The notes under the pieces were generated by a model that saw nothing but the letters and a program-made list of their open reading frames with translations, had not been told where the DNA came from and made no database searches. From the NCBI GenBank assembly GCA_024734555.1, contig JANPWX010020199.1:1-64000 (forward strand): a stretch of 64,000 bases of DNA, given 5' to 3'. The DNA comes from Trochalopteron elliotii. Lineage: Eukaryota; Chordata; Aves; Passeriformes; Leiothrichidae. Positions 24,563 through 37,900 of this stretch are shown here, one piece after another; the first letter of the stretch is position 1; every line of letters starts with the position of its first letter. The translations under genes were made by a program, and so were the position numbers.

Positions 24563-27030
24563 TGGTGTTATGGGCTTTATGTATAAGAGATGACAAGTTT
24601 TCATGGCTCTGCTAAAGAAATAAATGTTGATGCCATCATTTGTACAGGTATTTATCAATTGCAATGGAGAAGCTGGGATGAATTTAGTGTTGTTTGCTCG
24701 GAAGAATTTGTGGAAATCATAATCTGAAGTAGTATGGTTATTGATAGATTATTGTACATGTAAATTTCTGCACAGACTAAAATGTTCATTGTTAAATGTC
24801 ATACTTATTTACAGCAAATTTATCTTTACAAAAAATTGTGAAGACTTCTAAAAAAGTGACAGAAATGTCATGCAAGAACATGACATTGCCTTAGAGTTAA
24901 CTCTGTGGTTTCTGTAGTCAGTATATTTTGACATGGAAAGCTCACTTGGAGCAGGCTAATACACATTACTTGATAGATACAATTTCTTTTCCTGTGTGTG
25001 CTCTGTTCTCTCAGTCTGGTGAATATATTTGAATAATATGTTTCTGAGACAGTTTAATGGAACTTAAATTTATTTTGTAAAAGAAAGATATCTCCAGATG
25101 CTTAGATCAGCTAGCCATCAAAGTACAGTGAAACAATAGAACTAAGATGAAACAAATTTTTCTCAGATGCTAAGATGTGTAACAGGACATTCATGATTCC
25201 AAACAAAGTTAATTGGGAATTCACCTTTATCTTGAATTAGATCAGAATTCAGTTTAAAAATGCATATGTTGTACAAGAAAGCAGTATTGCATCTATAGAA
25301 ACAGTTCTTCAGTACCTGCTCCTTTCAACCTATCGGTCATATTTTTTAAAAAGTAACAATAAATACCAAGTTGTCATTTAAAGCCCAACAGAATTATTGA
25401 AACTATTTTTCCTGATAACAGCATTCAAAATAGGATATCAGGATCAGAGTATAAAAACCACATAAAGACAAAAGATATCATATAATAGAAATGTTTATTT
25501 CTCTTAAAGCTGCAACAACTCTGAATTTTCTTAAGATTACTTACATGAACACAACATTTTAAGAGAGTGTTTTTGTTTTCCCCTAAATTTTCTTCTTGAA
25601 ACAAGAGATAATGGTTTTAAACAGTCTACTATTTGTGTCAGCCAGAGCTACCAAATGTTAGTAAAGGGGTTTTAGATATCATCTCTGATCTCCTTTTATT
25701 GTTCGATGCATTGTCTTTGAAAGAACAACATCAACTTCAAAATACACAGTTAATATTGATCATTATTTTAATAGTGAACAGTGGTTGTAACAGCACTTTC
25801 ATGTATCCAGCTTATTTTCCAAAGATGTTTGTACTCATCTACTGTAAGTAGAATATAGTGTAGCATTTTCTTGGTGTTGTGATTGAAGTGACTGGGGTAA
25901 GATATTTCAATTGTCTGTAAGCTGCATGGTTCAAGAAAGCATATCTGCAAATATTTTCAACTTCTCTAGATCAAGAATAAAATGTGACTTCAAGACTGGA
26001 GATTCAGATGTGGGTTTTAAAGCAGGGTATTAGGGACTTAAATTCAAAATTTGAAGCACAAATAATTGAGGTAGCATTTACTTAATAGAGTTGATGAAGA
26101 ATAAGGCAAAGAGAATTTTTAGTAAGTTTAAAACTTTATGGCATTGTTTTAGAGTTGACAGGAAGATGTTTCTCTGGGAGCCCTGAAAATGAATTTCCTT
26201 TCAGCACTGATGTTTACCATCTCTGTTTTATTATTTATGTGATAACGCACAAGATAATTGTTCATCACAAAATCCCTATTAATTCTTAGTGCTTGGTGCT
26301 GTGGGTACAGTAAACATGGTGTATCTATTAGGCTGATTTTAAATCCATGCAAGACTAATGAAGAGAGCATTTAATAACAAAAAGGAGGTTAACAATAGCA
26401 TTTACTCATCAGAAAGACTTCCATCATCTCAAATTGTTATAAGCTGTGAAAAATTAAGAGATGGAACTGGATGTCAAGTCTGAGTTAACTCCATCAACTT
26501 TAATGGTCCCTTTGGCCAAATGAATTACTAGTGAAGTTACAGCAAATGAAAAAGGTCCACAGCACTGTAAATGTTGCCCCACTTGAGATTATATATTGGT
26601 TCTCATTTACCTGGAGGTGATTATGCTGTGGAGAGAAGCAATTGTTTTTGCACATCCACTTTCTCTTCCTTTTCACATGAGCGTTTTGGGACAGAATACT
26701 TTTGCTTTGCTTCTGTTGACAGCTTACTTTTATTTTCTTTTGATGATCGTATTATTTTATTCCATTTCATTAGTCCAAGTCAAGCCCTTAAAAATACACA
26801 GCTTTGTGTGTTCGTACAAGGCTGGGACATAAAAAGATCTCTGCCTTAAAATATCTTTTTCAAATTGTCATTCTGCTCTTCTCTGATGTAGATGGGAAAA
26901 ACCATCCTGAAACATTTTGAAAAGCAATTTTAAACTGGATGCTATGTAATAAACAAGCTCATGCACCAAACAAGCCTATGGACCGTAACACTCTATGAAC
27001 AGTATTTAGTAGTTTCAGAGTTACAATGGT
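24563..27030. other. Unique AT-rich sequence, no gene seen
   Basis: The two overlapping plus frames at 26571-26849 encode Phe/Leu/Ser-rich peptides typical of T-rich DNA and are not recognised. Nothing else could be assigned. Confidence 0.55.
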
Positions 27031-27094
27031 AGTGCTGAGTTGATGGATGGTTTAAACATCTCTTTTCCAACCTTTTTGGTTCTATGATTCTATA
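27031..27094 (+). mobile_element. CR1-type LINE, short 3' terminal fragment
   Basis: The plus strand carries GGATGGTTTAAACATCTC, then TTTTCCAACC, then TTCTATGATTCTAT. The CR1 3' end has a similar order: GATGATCTC, then CCTTCCAACC, then an ATTCTATG octamer repeat. Only about 60 bp are recognisable and the 5' limit is uncertain. It lies in the orientation opposite to the larger CR1 at 17.1-17.8 kb. Confidence 0.75.
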
Positions 27095-27098
27095 TCTC

Positions 27099-27472
27099 AC
27101 AAACACAGCCATCTGTCCTAACAAGGTGTTTCTCCATTCTTTGCATGATTCTCATGCTAATAATTGATTGTTTAATATTCCGCCAGAATAATTTTCTGAC
27201 CATATTTGATATACATATTGGATGATTACTTAAAGTAGTTTAAATATTTTAAAATTTTCTGTAAAAGAACTGACAGGTTTTATTTTTTTTAAATAGTAAT
27301 CCTTTGCTTATTTTCTGTTTTCCTTTCTCTGTGGATATATCCGTTTGGTCAAGGGTTATAACAGTTACCTCTCAAAAAAATCTCTATTTAGCATTTACTA
27401 TTGTGTTTCCCTCACAAACCAGGCAGTGCAAGACTATAGGATATCAGTGGTATACAAATTATATTAAATACA
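27099..27472. other. Unique sequence, nothing recognised
   Basis: AT-rich sequence contains TTTAAATATTTTAAAATTTT near 27240, similar in word content to 24510-24562. No gene was seen. Confidence 0.55.
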
Positions 27473-27582
27473 TCAAAACAAAACAAAACAAATGGGAAAA
27501 ACAAACAAAAACCAAAACAAACGTAACAAAAACCAAACAAAAGACAACCAAATAAAAACACGAACAAACAAATAAACCAACC
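27473..27582. repeat. A-rich (AAAAC)n / (AAAC)n tract
   Basis: A plus-strand tract of AAAAC and AAAC words with scattered G and T, almost without pyrimidine other than single C. Frames through it on both strands give Lys/Thr-rich or Phe/Cys-rich low-complexity peptides and are not genes. Confidence 0.88.
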
Positions 27583-30500
27583 ATGCAACTGATGCATTGT
27601 TTTTTCCAAATGAAAATATGAAAATTTTTCATCATGAAGTGTATCTAGAGTAGAATTCTCCTACAGTCTGCAGCCTGGTGAACTTGGATTGTTCTGTGTC
27701 ATCCCAGAGTAAAACTGTGTCATCCCAGAGTAAAAGCTTTTCTCTGAAGCTCTAAATCACAATGTGGCCTCTTACTCCTGCACCCTGTACAGTGATCATT
27801 GTTCAACATTGGCATCAAATGATTCTTTCAGTCCCAAAGAAAACATTCTATGACCTCTCCATTTACTTTGTCCTCCTGGAGCAGGTAGATCAACAGCTCA
27901 AGGTAGCAAGAGAAAACAGTTTATCTTCCTTTTTCCCACTCCTTTTCTGGCCCAAGAGGTCTCTGCAAAAAATGCATGCTCAAATTTTCACAATGGTGAT
28001 GGTGGTCTACAAAAGTTCAGAGAGCTCCACTGACTACAGGGAATACATGTGCCCTTTGTTGCATCCCTCCTTGGGCTCCACACAGCTTTTCCTTCCTGTG
28101 CTGCTTTCTGCTTGCTCCCAGTGGGCAGGTCCTGTGAAATGTGGAAGAGACTTACAGGAGACATAAATTGAAACTTAAAAGGTCTCCCTCTTCACTGTGT
28201 CATCTTCTCAGGAAACAGGAGAGGTGTTTTCTCCCGTGAGAAATTTGAATCTATCATTATGTTTGTCCAATATTAAAAATCTATTTATCATCCCTATTGT
28301 ACAAAAACTCCACTGTGTAATCAAGTTTGTTTCCTTGACCCTGGCCCTCACTTTTCTCCTCATGATATAGATGTGTCACATAAGGAAAGATATTGATTTC
28401 TGTATTTATTTTTAAAAGGAGTTTTCATTGTGGTTTCTTTTCTAATAATTTTTATTTTAATATGAATGTTTTCAATCCGTTGAAATGTCCTGTCTTCAGA
28501 AATGAGTGTACTTCCATACTTGTTTTTTTTACTATGGAAAGTCTGAAGTGCTATTTTTCCCAAACCTGTTATTTTTTCAGTTTCCCCTCTTGAAATCTTG
28601 CATTTCAAATGTTCCTTTGATCTTCTTACATCTTAGTCCCAGCAAAGAAAAAAATTGCTAGTGTTCAGGTGATTGGAATTTTCATTTGCATTTTAATGGT
28701 CTCTTTTCTAGTGGGTCTGCTTATGTATCCCTGAAGAGGTACAAAATAGAGCAATTATTGTTCAAATGTGACCATTAAAACAAAAAAAAAGTAATAATAA
28801 TTCAGATTTGTTGCTATATGCTTTTTTATAGGCAGATTTCAGGTCCTTTCCTTGCCAAATTTACTCTTAGTTTAAGTCTGCTAATGAATTATACATACCA
28901 AGAATAAGATTATTTTATAATGTCTCCTTTCTTCCCACAGTGATGTGATGACTTTGCAGAAGCAATTTTGATTTTGTGAGTTCTTCACAAACAAATTTAA
29001 ACTGATTGTGTTTGGTTATTCATAATATTTTTGTTTGTAATATCTTAATAAGTTAAGTGGCATGAAAGGTTTTCCAGCTCTTCATGTGTTGACAAGACAT
29101 TTTATGAACAGGAAATAATCCCTTCTGCAATCAACTGGAAGGCTGCATTATTTTGTCTTTCTTGGAGATGACAATTTTTTTACATGTGATCACTTAGATC
29201 TTGAGAGGAATAACCAGATGGCAAATTTGCACCAGAACCCATCCTTCAGAAAAAGCTGTGAACAGAGATGGGTGGAAAAAAAGGGAGTGGAAAACTTCAG
29301 AACCTGAATAGTTTTTAATAGTAATTACTGAGCCTTAGCAGTTGATTTCCCTATACACGTTGTGTAAAGAGTTATCTACTGAGGGAAGTTATTCCATGGA
29401 AAACTGGGGTGCAAATTTACAGTACATTGGTTACTCTGCATTAACTCCCTGTGAGGAAACAGCATGAGGCAACTTATTTTACCTTAAAAGTGCCTTGCTT
29501 GAAGGTGCTCTTTGTATGGAGGAGTTAGTGGACTGTAAATTCTAACCCAAGCTTATTAACATTAAACTGTCTGAATAGATAAAACCTTATTTGTCTGACA
29601 TTAATTTTCAAGCATCTATGTACTAAAGACTTGTCATTTTTGATCTTCTACAGTCACAATTACAAATGCATTGAGTTCATGCCTGTGTTCATAAAGCAAC
29701 TGATGTATCCACTGGCTATCGATGGCCACCCTACTCCCTCGTGATGATCCTCACTTGTAATGAAGGACCAAAGATGGGTCTCATATGTAAAAGAAATACA
29801 GTAGTAATGCTAAACTTTTAGATGTGTTCCTTCAGAGACAGGAAAAACTTGGTACCAACCCCTTGTGATGTTATAAGCCTGGAAGTTTGAGAGCAATCTG
29901 AGTTACAAATTAAGCACCCAAACTCCTTCAGCTTGAGAAAGCTGGCATTGCAACTTGTGCCTGTCTCAGAAAGTAGATCAAGAAGAGCACCCATACACTT
30001 CTAAAGGGACATGATTGTGGTAATTGTCAGTGATTGTCTTCTAGTATTTCCAAAGGAGATTTGGACTCTCAGTAGACAGGAAGTCCATTGAGAATGATTG
30101 GGTAACATTTGCCACTGATTAGCATGACTATTTTTTGAGCAGATAATGAGCTGTGTGAATGATAAGAATTTGTACAGCAGGTATGGATTCCAGAACTGAC
30201 ATTTTTGAACACTCAATACTTTTTGCACTTCACAGTTCAACACATTATAAATCTCCACAAAGTTTGTCCATACACAGAAGTAAAAAAAGAAGCTAGAGAT
30301 GGTCTAAAAACTTTTCCATTGTGAAGGTCCTTTGACAAAGAAATAGGAAAAAGAGAAACAAAACTTTTTTTCCTTTTCCTTCAAAGGAATGGAAATGGAG
30401 TTTTCTGTGAAAAAGAGCTGATTTTATTTTTGCCAAAATTCCCATATTCAATAAAAGTAGTTTGGATGAGTGGAAAAAAAGAGAACCAGGTGGTGTTTCA

Positions 30501-31152
30501 TGATTGGGTCTGAATTTAAGGAATATTAATGTTTCACAGAAAATAATAGCACAGAATTTTTTCTTGTTTAAAGATATGTATTTTTTTCTTGGGTTGTAAT
30601 GTTAAATATCATTTGCCAAAAGCTATTCAAATATTAATTGACTAACCAGCATATTTTTGCTTTCTGCCTGGTTGACTGTCCTATAAAACTTCTTACATAA
30701 AATAGGAAAGGTTTTAAAAAAAAGATTAAAAACTCAATTCCAGGCCATTGCATTGAAATCCAGGAATGACACATGCTTCAAGACAGCATGGATCCTGACT
30801 CATTGTTTGTAGCTGAAAAGAATCATATAGGCTTTGTGTCTTAGCAATGTCCTAAGAAGATAACTAATAAGAAATAACATATATTGGTAACCTCTCTAGA
30901 ATCACTTTTATTTTCAAAGAATGCTCTGGGCTTGACAGCTCCAGGAAAGGGCAGGAGCAGACAAAGACTCTAATATAAGTCTGAACACTGCTTTGCTGGC
31001 TCTTTTTTTTCCCTTCTCAGTATCTGTTATAAGTAAAAATAGATTACCATAGATCTTTTAAACCCAGACTAGACATTTGAACTGTCATTTTCACCTCTGA
31101 TTTCCATCAAGGTATTTTACAGGCACTCAGTAATGTATCCTGTATATCAAGA
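27583..31152. other. Unique sequence with one perfect 21-bp tandem duplication
   Basis: Apart from the 27694-27735 duplication, this holds a 134-codon plus frame (27762-28166) with no recognised domain. A run of A lies near 28780-28790, and long AT-rich stretches make up the rest. No mobile element or RNA gene was identified. Confidence 0.5.
27694..27735. repeat. Perfect 21-bp tandem duplication (2 copies)
   Basis: Copies at 27694-27714 and 27715-27735 are identical, begin CTGTGTCATCCC and end AGAGTAAAA, and abut directly. Perfect identity in otherwise unique DNA suggests a recent duplication. A variable-copy locus within the species is possible. Confidence 0.93.
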
Positions 31153-31163
31153 CACACACACAC

Positions 31164-31212
<49 letters not shown>
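31153..31212 (+). repeat. (AC)n followed by a 48-base poly(A) run
   Basis: A short (AC)n run (about 31151-31163) leads into 48 uninterrupted A residues at 31165-31212, the longest homopolymer in the window. It could be a retroposon tail or a slippage-grown A-run. I saw no AATAAA just upstream and no obvious target-site duplication, so retroposition is not established. Exact length is unreliable in any assembly. Confidence 0.9.
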
Positions 31213-31215
<3 letters not shown>

Positions 31216-33057
31216 ACAGCGCTCAGTGCTTCTGTTCTGTGGTGGTGAGAGGCATCGCTCTGCACTCTTTGTAGTCCACAACTAGGGAGTTCAAAAGCTC
31301 TAACAAAGGACTTCTATGCAGCCCAGACTTTCTTCTGCTACTTTTATTCTGAGCAAAATGTATTCAGTTAACAAAGAAATGGGAAATAGTGATCTTAAAA
31401 CAATTTTCATGCCAGAAACTGGATTTTTGGTGGTATAATGAACTGATGTCCTGTAAAAGGTCGAAAAAAATTAGATCAGTGAACGTATTTGATGGCCAGG
31501 AGGAATGTAACTTGTCTGTATTTATACAAACTTTTCCTCTAATAGGACTGCCCAGTTACTTTAATATAATCAATAGGAAGAGTCAGACACATGATGAAAA
31601 CTTGTTCCAATTCTACCCATGTGTATGACATGAAAATAGAGAACTACAGTTTAGATGGACCATTAGAAAGCTGTAATGAAACCATCCATTGAATGAACAA
31701 GGACATGAAAATGCTCAAGTTATTAATTTAGTATTTCCACAAAAGATTCTTGGGAGAGGCTTGAAGTTAGGCTTCAGAACTAGCAGGTCTCCTGATGATT
31801 TATCCTCCAATTTAAGTCTAAGACTAAGTGGCAAGTGGAAGATAATAGCAGTAGATAATTGACAATAAAATAAAAAGTGCCTACAGGTGAGATACATACA
31901 ATTTATTATTAGCAAATCTATCAGTCTGTAGAGACTCCAAGCTGTGGTCTCCTCATCAGAACAGGGGCATGGAGCTATGGAAATGTTCTACACTCTGCCC
32001 TTACATGGGTCATTTCTTGATGAAAGGCAGTGGTCATTTCATTAAAATTTGACCTAAAAGACTTAATTCCCTGTCCCTTTGCTGCTCTGTGTTTTCTCTC
32101 TTATTCCAGAAGTCTTGGTAGAGATATTAAAAAAACCAGCTTGCAATTTGTGATCTCTGCCCTATCATGTTTGAAAGCTAACTGTATTTTTTTACTTCTT
32201 GGTTATGTACTTGCTAGGATTATTCTCACACTAAAATGTGGAAAAGTCCTTATTACTGGAAGTTTGGAGTTTCAAGGATTTGTGGATCTGTTTCCAGCAA
32301 AAAAAAAAGAAGGGGAGATTAAAAATGACATGAAAGCAAAACACTCAAAGGAGGAAAAGTTAATGGGCTGAAACAATCATGGTTTAACTTGGATTTTCTT
32401 TGTTATTGCCATCTGAGAAGGAAGTGTGTATTGATTAGAGAGCCAGTGCATATATCTATATTAAAAATAATATGTAGTTTTCATCTTCACAAAAGTTTTC
32501 TTGCTCTATTGACCTGTCCATGGAGACCCGTCATTGAAGGTACAATTCCTGAGTATTCTATTCCAAAATCACAACCAGTAGAGGACAGTGTTTTCAAAAA
32601 TATCAGAAGAATGGCCATAGATTTTTGACTCGCTGATGACACCATTATACATTACGTTGGTTTCAGGTCAACATTTCTGAAAATGGCAAAACTTTCTGTG
32701 GAGTCAACTGGTCACAGATAGCACAAGTAAGCACTGTTGGCAAAATGTAGCATTTTGTAAATTCTGTAAAGTCTGTCTTACTAAAATGCTTCTCATGTTC
32801 ACCTTTAGACAAACAAAAACATGTAAAACAAGTGATCCAGTTACTAATAAAATCATTCTATTTATAGCTGTGTATTATCAATCTTTGGGAGGTCTTTTTC
32901 ATTGCAAAGATAGTCTTGCTTCAGAAAATTCCCTAGAAAGTTGTAATGTGAACTTTTTAAACAGTATTTTTCTCCATTTTCCATATTCTTATATGTGTTT
33001 ACCTAGGAAATGAACACATACAGTAAGTGTTGGGTTTTTTCCAGAAGAATGACCTCA
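31213..33057. other. Unique sequence, no gene seen
   Basis: A slightly GC-richer segment follows the poly(A) run for about 80 bp. The 113-codon plus frame at 32030-32371 has a central hydrophobic stretch and a Lys-rich end, but is not recognised and lacks clear splice sites. Confidence 0.5.
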
Positions 33058-33200
33058 CACAAAAAACCCTCAAAAAACAAACAAAAAAACCCTCAAACAA
33101 ACACCCCCCCACAAAAAAAAAAGCAACCCAAAAAACCCCCAAATCAAAATAAAAAACCCTACACCAAAAAAAACCCCAAAACAAAACACACAAAACGCCC
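33058..33200. repeat. A/C-rich low-complexity tract
   Basis: Plus-strand runs of A are interrupted by CCC to CCCCCCC over about 140 bp with almost no G. Frames on both strands here (Lys/Pro/Asn-rich plus, Phe/Gly/Val/Cys-rich minus) are artefacts of composition. Confidence 0.9.
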
Positions 33201-34908
33201 CCAGGCATTGACAACAGAAACAAATTCTGAAACCTGACAATGAAAATAAGAGGAATTGAGATAAGGATCTACCATGCCTTTTAGTAAATCTACTACAGCT
33301 AACAGATTAGAATTACAATTTACATGAAGGATCAAAGATATAAATGTTATGCACCCATGTTTTGTTAAAAGCAAAACTAAATTAAACAGAAAATCTAGAA
33401 ATATGCAATTAAAATATCTACAGAAGGAAATATTCTAAAATAATGATGTTACTGACATTAAACTGTAAGTTTACACAACTGTAGGTTGTGTCCCAGACAT
33501 CTATTAAAAAAAAAAAATTACTTCTAAGGAGTTACCAAAAGCTTCTTGGAATTTCATGCTATCAATTCATCAGACCATAAAGATATATTTGAACTGCATG
33601 ACCTTTACAAAATTTGATTTGGTTTTCATGTTTGAAATTTAATTTATTTGGTTAGGTGGAAAATTGAGTGGAAAGAGCAAAGGGTGATTGTCTTTAATTC
33701 TTTTCAGTAGATACATCAGAATAATTTGCAGGAAAGCCTTTCACTTCAGTATTTGAGAGTTAAATACAGACAGGTATTTGTGGAACAAGACTATTCTTAC
33801 CTGCAAACTATTTCATTTCTCAAATTAATGTTGACTTCTTCAACCATGTAAATTCATCTTGTTCAGAACTGATTTCTTACAAGCTCTATAGTAGCAGCTT
33901 ATATATTGTCTCCTAAATTCAGTCTATCCATCGGAAGCAAGCTCAAAATAGTTGGAACTATCTTTTCAATCACACTATGTGGGATCTAAAAATTATTCCA
34001 CTTCTTTCTGATCCTTGAAACGAAACTTGGTTCATTTTGACATGGTGTTAAAAAAGGTCTACACTTGTTTTCAAGAAAAACAATGGAGAGATGCAAGGCT
34101 CACTAGGAGATAAAATTAGTACTTCACTCATTTTACAGCAATCCTGAGCTAGGATCAAAAGTCCCAAGCAATGTAACATTACTGTCATAATCATACAAAG
34201 GAAATCTTGATTTCCTTAAGAACAGAGTGAAGTAAGGAAAATGACCATGAGAAATAAAAACATTTGGTTGTTCTGCATGTTAACTCTGGACAGTAGTATA
34301 TTTCTTAACAAAAGCCTCAACCGATTTTACTTTTATTTTAACTTCTGTTTCTTATTTTATTTTACATTTATTATGCAGATATAAAAAGCATAGCTCTCTC
34401 TAGATCTCAGATGCGGGTTTGATTTTAGAACAGTAAGTTAGTATATCACATCTAAATTACAAACTAAACTCTCTCCTCTGACCTGAAGACCTGTCTTCTC
34501 CCCAATTTGATTTTTGTTGGACTCTTTTTCAGATTTTAGAAATAAGGCTGAATTGTGAGGGAAACCTCTGGACTCATACCAAATAATTCACAAGGTAGTT
34601 TTGTAGTGGCAGCTTACTATATTTTTTTTTAAATAGGTTCAGAATTTCTGCCTTTTCAAATGTATTCTGAAGGACATTTATGGCATGATTTATGGCATCT
34701 GTCACTTCCACAAGTAGCTCCATGGATTTAGGGGGGATTACTTCTATGAGCAAATGCCACCTAAAGTGCAAGATGCATATAGAAATTAGAAATAAGCCTC
34801 CCTAATGCATAACTGGTCCCTAAAAACCTTTCCTCTATGACATTTCCAGGTTTACTTTTTAATTTTTCAGCATATATTTTTTGCATCGTAAATGCTGAAA
34901 AACCTTCT
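33201..34908. other. Unique AT-rich sequence, nothing recognised
   Basis: A 13-base A run occurs near 33506-33518 and T-rich words near 34330-34370. No gene, RNA or mobile element could be supported. Confidence 0.55.
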
Positions 34909-34940
34909 TGTTTTGTTTTGTTTTGTTTTGTTTTGTTTTT
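34909..34940. repeat. (TTTTG)n simple repeat
   Basis: Six near-perfect TTTTG units on the plus strand. This is the reverse-complement class of the (AAAAC)n arrays at 9209 and 27473. Confidence 0.93.
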
Positions 34941-37900
34941 CCCTCATGATCAAAATGTTTCTGATATTCTCACTCCTATTTTATGGATTGCATAATATTC
35001 CATAATGATCATATATAAATAAGACACATATTTACACCCATGTTTAGTGCATCATTCAATTATTTAATTCCTTTCCTGATAATAACTATTTTCTTCATCA
35101 CATATTCCTGTTGTTCCTAAACACTTCAAAAACCACCATGGTTGTAGCCTTAGAAGATGGAGCTGCACAGCATTTAATACTTTGTAATTTCATATGATTT
35201 GGGCAGTGTTCTATACATTTTGCACTGGCATTTTGCACAGCAAGCTGACAATTATTAACAATATATTTTTCCTGTCCTGTTTGTGCAGCTCTGTTATTCA
35301 TAGAGGGTTACAAGTGAGTTAATTTTCAGAAAGAGTGGTTTGAAAGAGGTCTGGAGCTGCACTGTTTATGAACACAGTCTTTTCTCTTATTTCTAATTAG
35401 TGTGAAATGGTTCTAAACAGGAGTCAGTACTGCAGAAGTCTGTGCTGCACAAAGCCAGCCTTGTTAACGGACACAGAGAACAGTTTGTTTTGCCGAATAA
35501 ACAACTTTGTCATAGTGCTTTTCAAAAAGAATATAATCCAGTTTACCAGCTGCCCTCTGAATGTTGAATGCTGTTGATGTGCATCTGGAGGTCTTTCTTG
35601 GGGATTAAAAATCTTTATTCGTATTTAGAGTCCCAGGCCTACTTAGAGAGAGATGCAAAAGAGAATGAGTCATAAAAGAAGTAATTTAATTTTTTTTTTA
35701 AAGCAGATACATATTCTTTTATTTATGGAGTTGAACTGAAACTTAATCATTGCACATTTTTTCTTAAACTTTCTGTTGTGCCTTGCATAGTTACAGAGTG
35801 ATGCATGTTGGCATATGCTGATTCTTCATAGTTGAGGAAAATATATTACTGTAGGCCTCAGTATAAGTTTTGAAATGAAATGCTGTTCTCTTCTGTCTCA
35901 AAATAAGTAGTGGAGATAGATGTTCGGTTGGAACAGAATATCTGCAGCTTCTGCAGTAAAGCAGGTTCTAAGCATTTTAATTTTCCAAGACCATCAGACC
36001 CAGTCTGTCATTTCTATAATGTTGCATATGGGAATGGATAGTCTCATCAGGAAAGGAAAAAACCTAAAATTATTCATGAAGCTGTCTTTGGTGTTGACAA
36101 CAGCATTGCCATTAAAAGGCAAAATAGGACAACACTCTTGTCTATGGTTTCCTTTCTCTAACTTTTGCAGGGTTAGTAGCCTTAGACTACCCTGTATGAT
36201 TTTAGTTATCTCACGTTGATATTTAACTGTAATCACCACATAGTATAAAATGAGGACTAGCTCAAAGGCATAACTTAATGCTGGCTAATGATCTGAGCAC
36301 TTCCCTTATAACCTCCCACTAAAGAAGCTCTGAGTCAATAAGCAGAACAGAAAAGCAAAGGATAGGTAAATGTGAGCACTGCTAGTAGTGGGGATTTGTG
36401 TGAACTCCTTAGGGTACCAGTTATACTTTCAATGTAATTAACAGGAATTTTCATGTTCTCTAAATGAAAGGAGAAACTTATCCTTTAAAATTTAAGATTA
36501 CTGTGTGTAGAATCCTGAGGCTCAGAGATGCAGCTGACAGGAAGAAAAAGAAGGGGAAGGTTTTGCTAGGAAAACATTGCACCTTGTGTATTGCTTTGCA
36601 AGAAATATTTGTTGCAATAGAAAGGAAAAAGAATAGCAGTGTGCACAACCCCTCTTCTCCCAGGCACTGTGTGTCCCATCATGCATAGAAGAGTACTCCT
36701 GAGCCTCAGAATGTATGTGACCTCCACTGTTTGAGAAGACATTTTAGGACATCGTGAGATGTTCAGGCTGTGAAAACTATGAAAGTTACAGAAAGATAAA
36801 AGATTAAATTCTGCATTAAAGAAAAATTTTTCTTCAGTGCTTCTGCACTGAAATTAAAGAGAAGTGAAAGGGTCTTTGTCCCACCTATCAGCAACACTTT
36901 CCTTCCTCAGTATAAGTAGATTCTGAAGCTGTCAAACGTGATGATAAGCTGGGGAGAACAGACTTTATCAAACAGTTCAAGGGTGACTGTTGATTTATTA
37001 ATTTTGATATGGTATTAATTGTCACCCTTCCCTCTTTTTTTTATTTCTTTATCTTTCTGTTAATGAATATTTATGGCTAGTTATGTCTTCTTCTTTGTCT
37101 TTTTTTGTGTTTTATTTTTTAACTTGCTATCTGTACACCCCCCCACATATTGAGCATCTGTGCCTATCAATGTATCAGTGAAGTGGAAGGGCATAAACTC
37201 AAAGATCTTCAATAGGAAGAATGATCACTGGAGTTATGATACCAAAATATAACTCATACCCTGATGGATACCTTTGAATGGCAAATGTCCCTTGTCTCAA
37301 CTCTGCATCTTTTTCAGCTTTGGAAAGTACAACTTTATCTATACTTTGGCACTATAATGCAGCTCAGAGCACAAAATAAGGTGTGGTTTTTTTTTTTTTT
37401 TTTGGTAAACTTACCAAAGATCTATGTGAGCTTGTTGAACATGTAAACATATGAGAAAGCTGAAATTAAGAGTTATACTTATCATAGAAGTGTCATTGAT
37501 TTAAAAGAATGAATATAGCTGCTTCCCTTCTTTCCCTTTCCTTCTCCCCTTAGCATCAGAGAGAATGCCTTGGGCTTTCAATTTCAAAGTCTTAATAATA
37601 TAAAATATGTGTCTTACTAGCATAATGTGTTACTTTCTAGCATAAAGAGGGTAAAAGTCAAGAACTAGAGCTCTTTAGTTCTGTCAGAGTGGAAGAGACA
37701 TGACATCAAAGAATGTCTCTACTGAATGCGCCTCCCTTTCCTATATGACTCCCTCACCTGTAGTTAGCCTAATTAAACTGAATAGGGGACTGCTCTTAAT
37801 TGGCTCCCTGCTCTATTAAGTAATGCAGATTACACAATTGAAGAAATTTGAATTTCTTGGAATCGAATCCATCCTCTCTATGGCAGGCTTTGAATTTTTT

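Noticed and set aside
27304..27609. ORFs on both strands over the (AAAAC)n tract
   Set aside because: Lys/Thr-rich and Phe/Cys-rich peptides come from the simple repeat, not from a gene.
32030..32371. 113-codon plus-strand ORF
   Set aside because: No recognised homology, no flanking splice or promoter signals, and a length compatible with chance over 64 kb.
32999..33237. Overlapping ORFs on both strands
   Set aside because: Both are translations of the A/C-rich low-complexity tract (Lys/Pro-rich one way, Phe/Gly/Val-rich the other).
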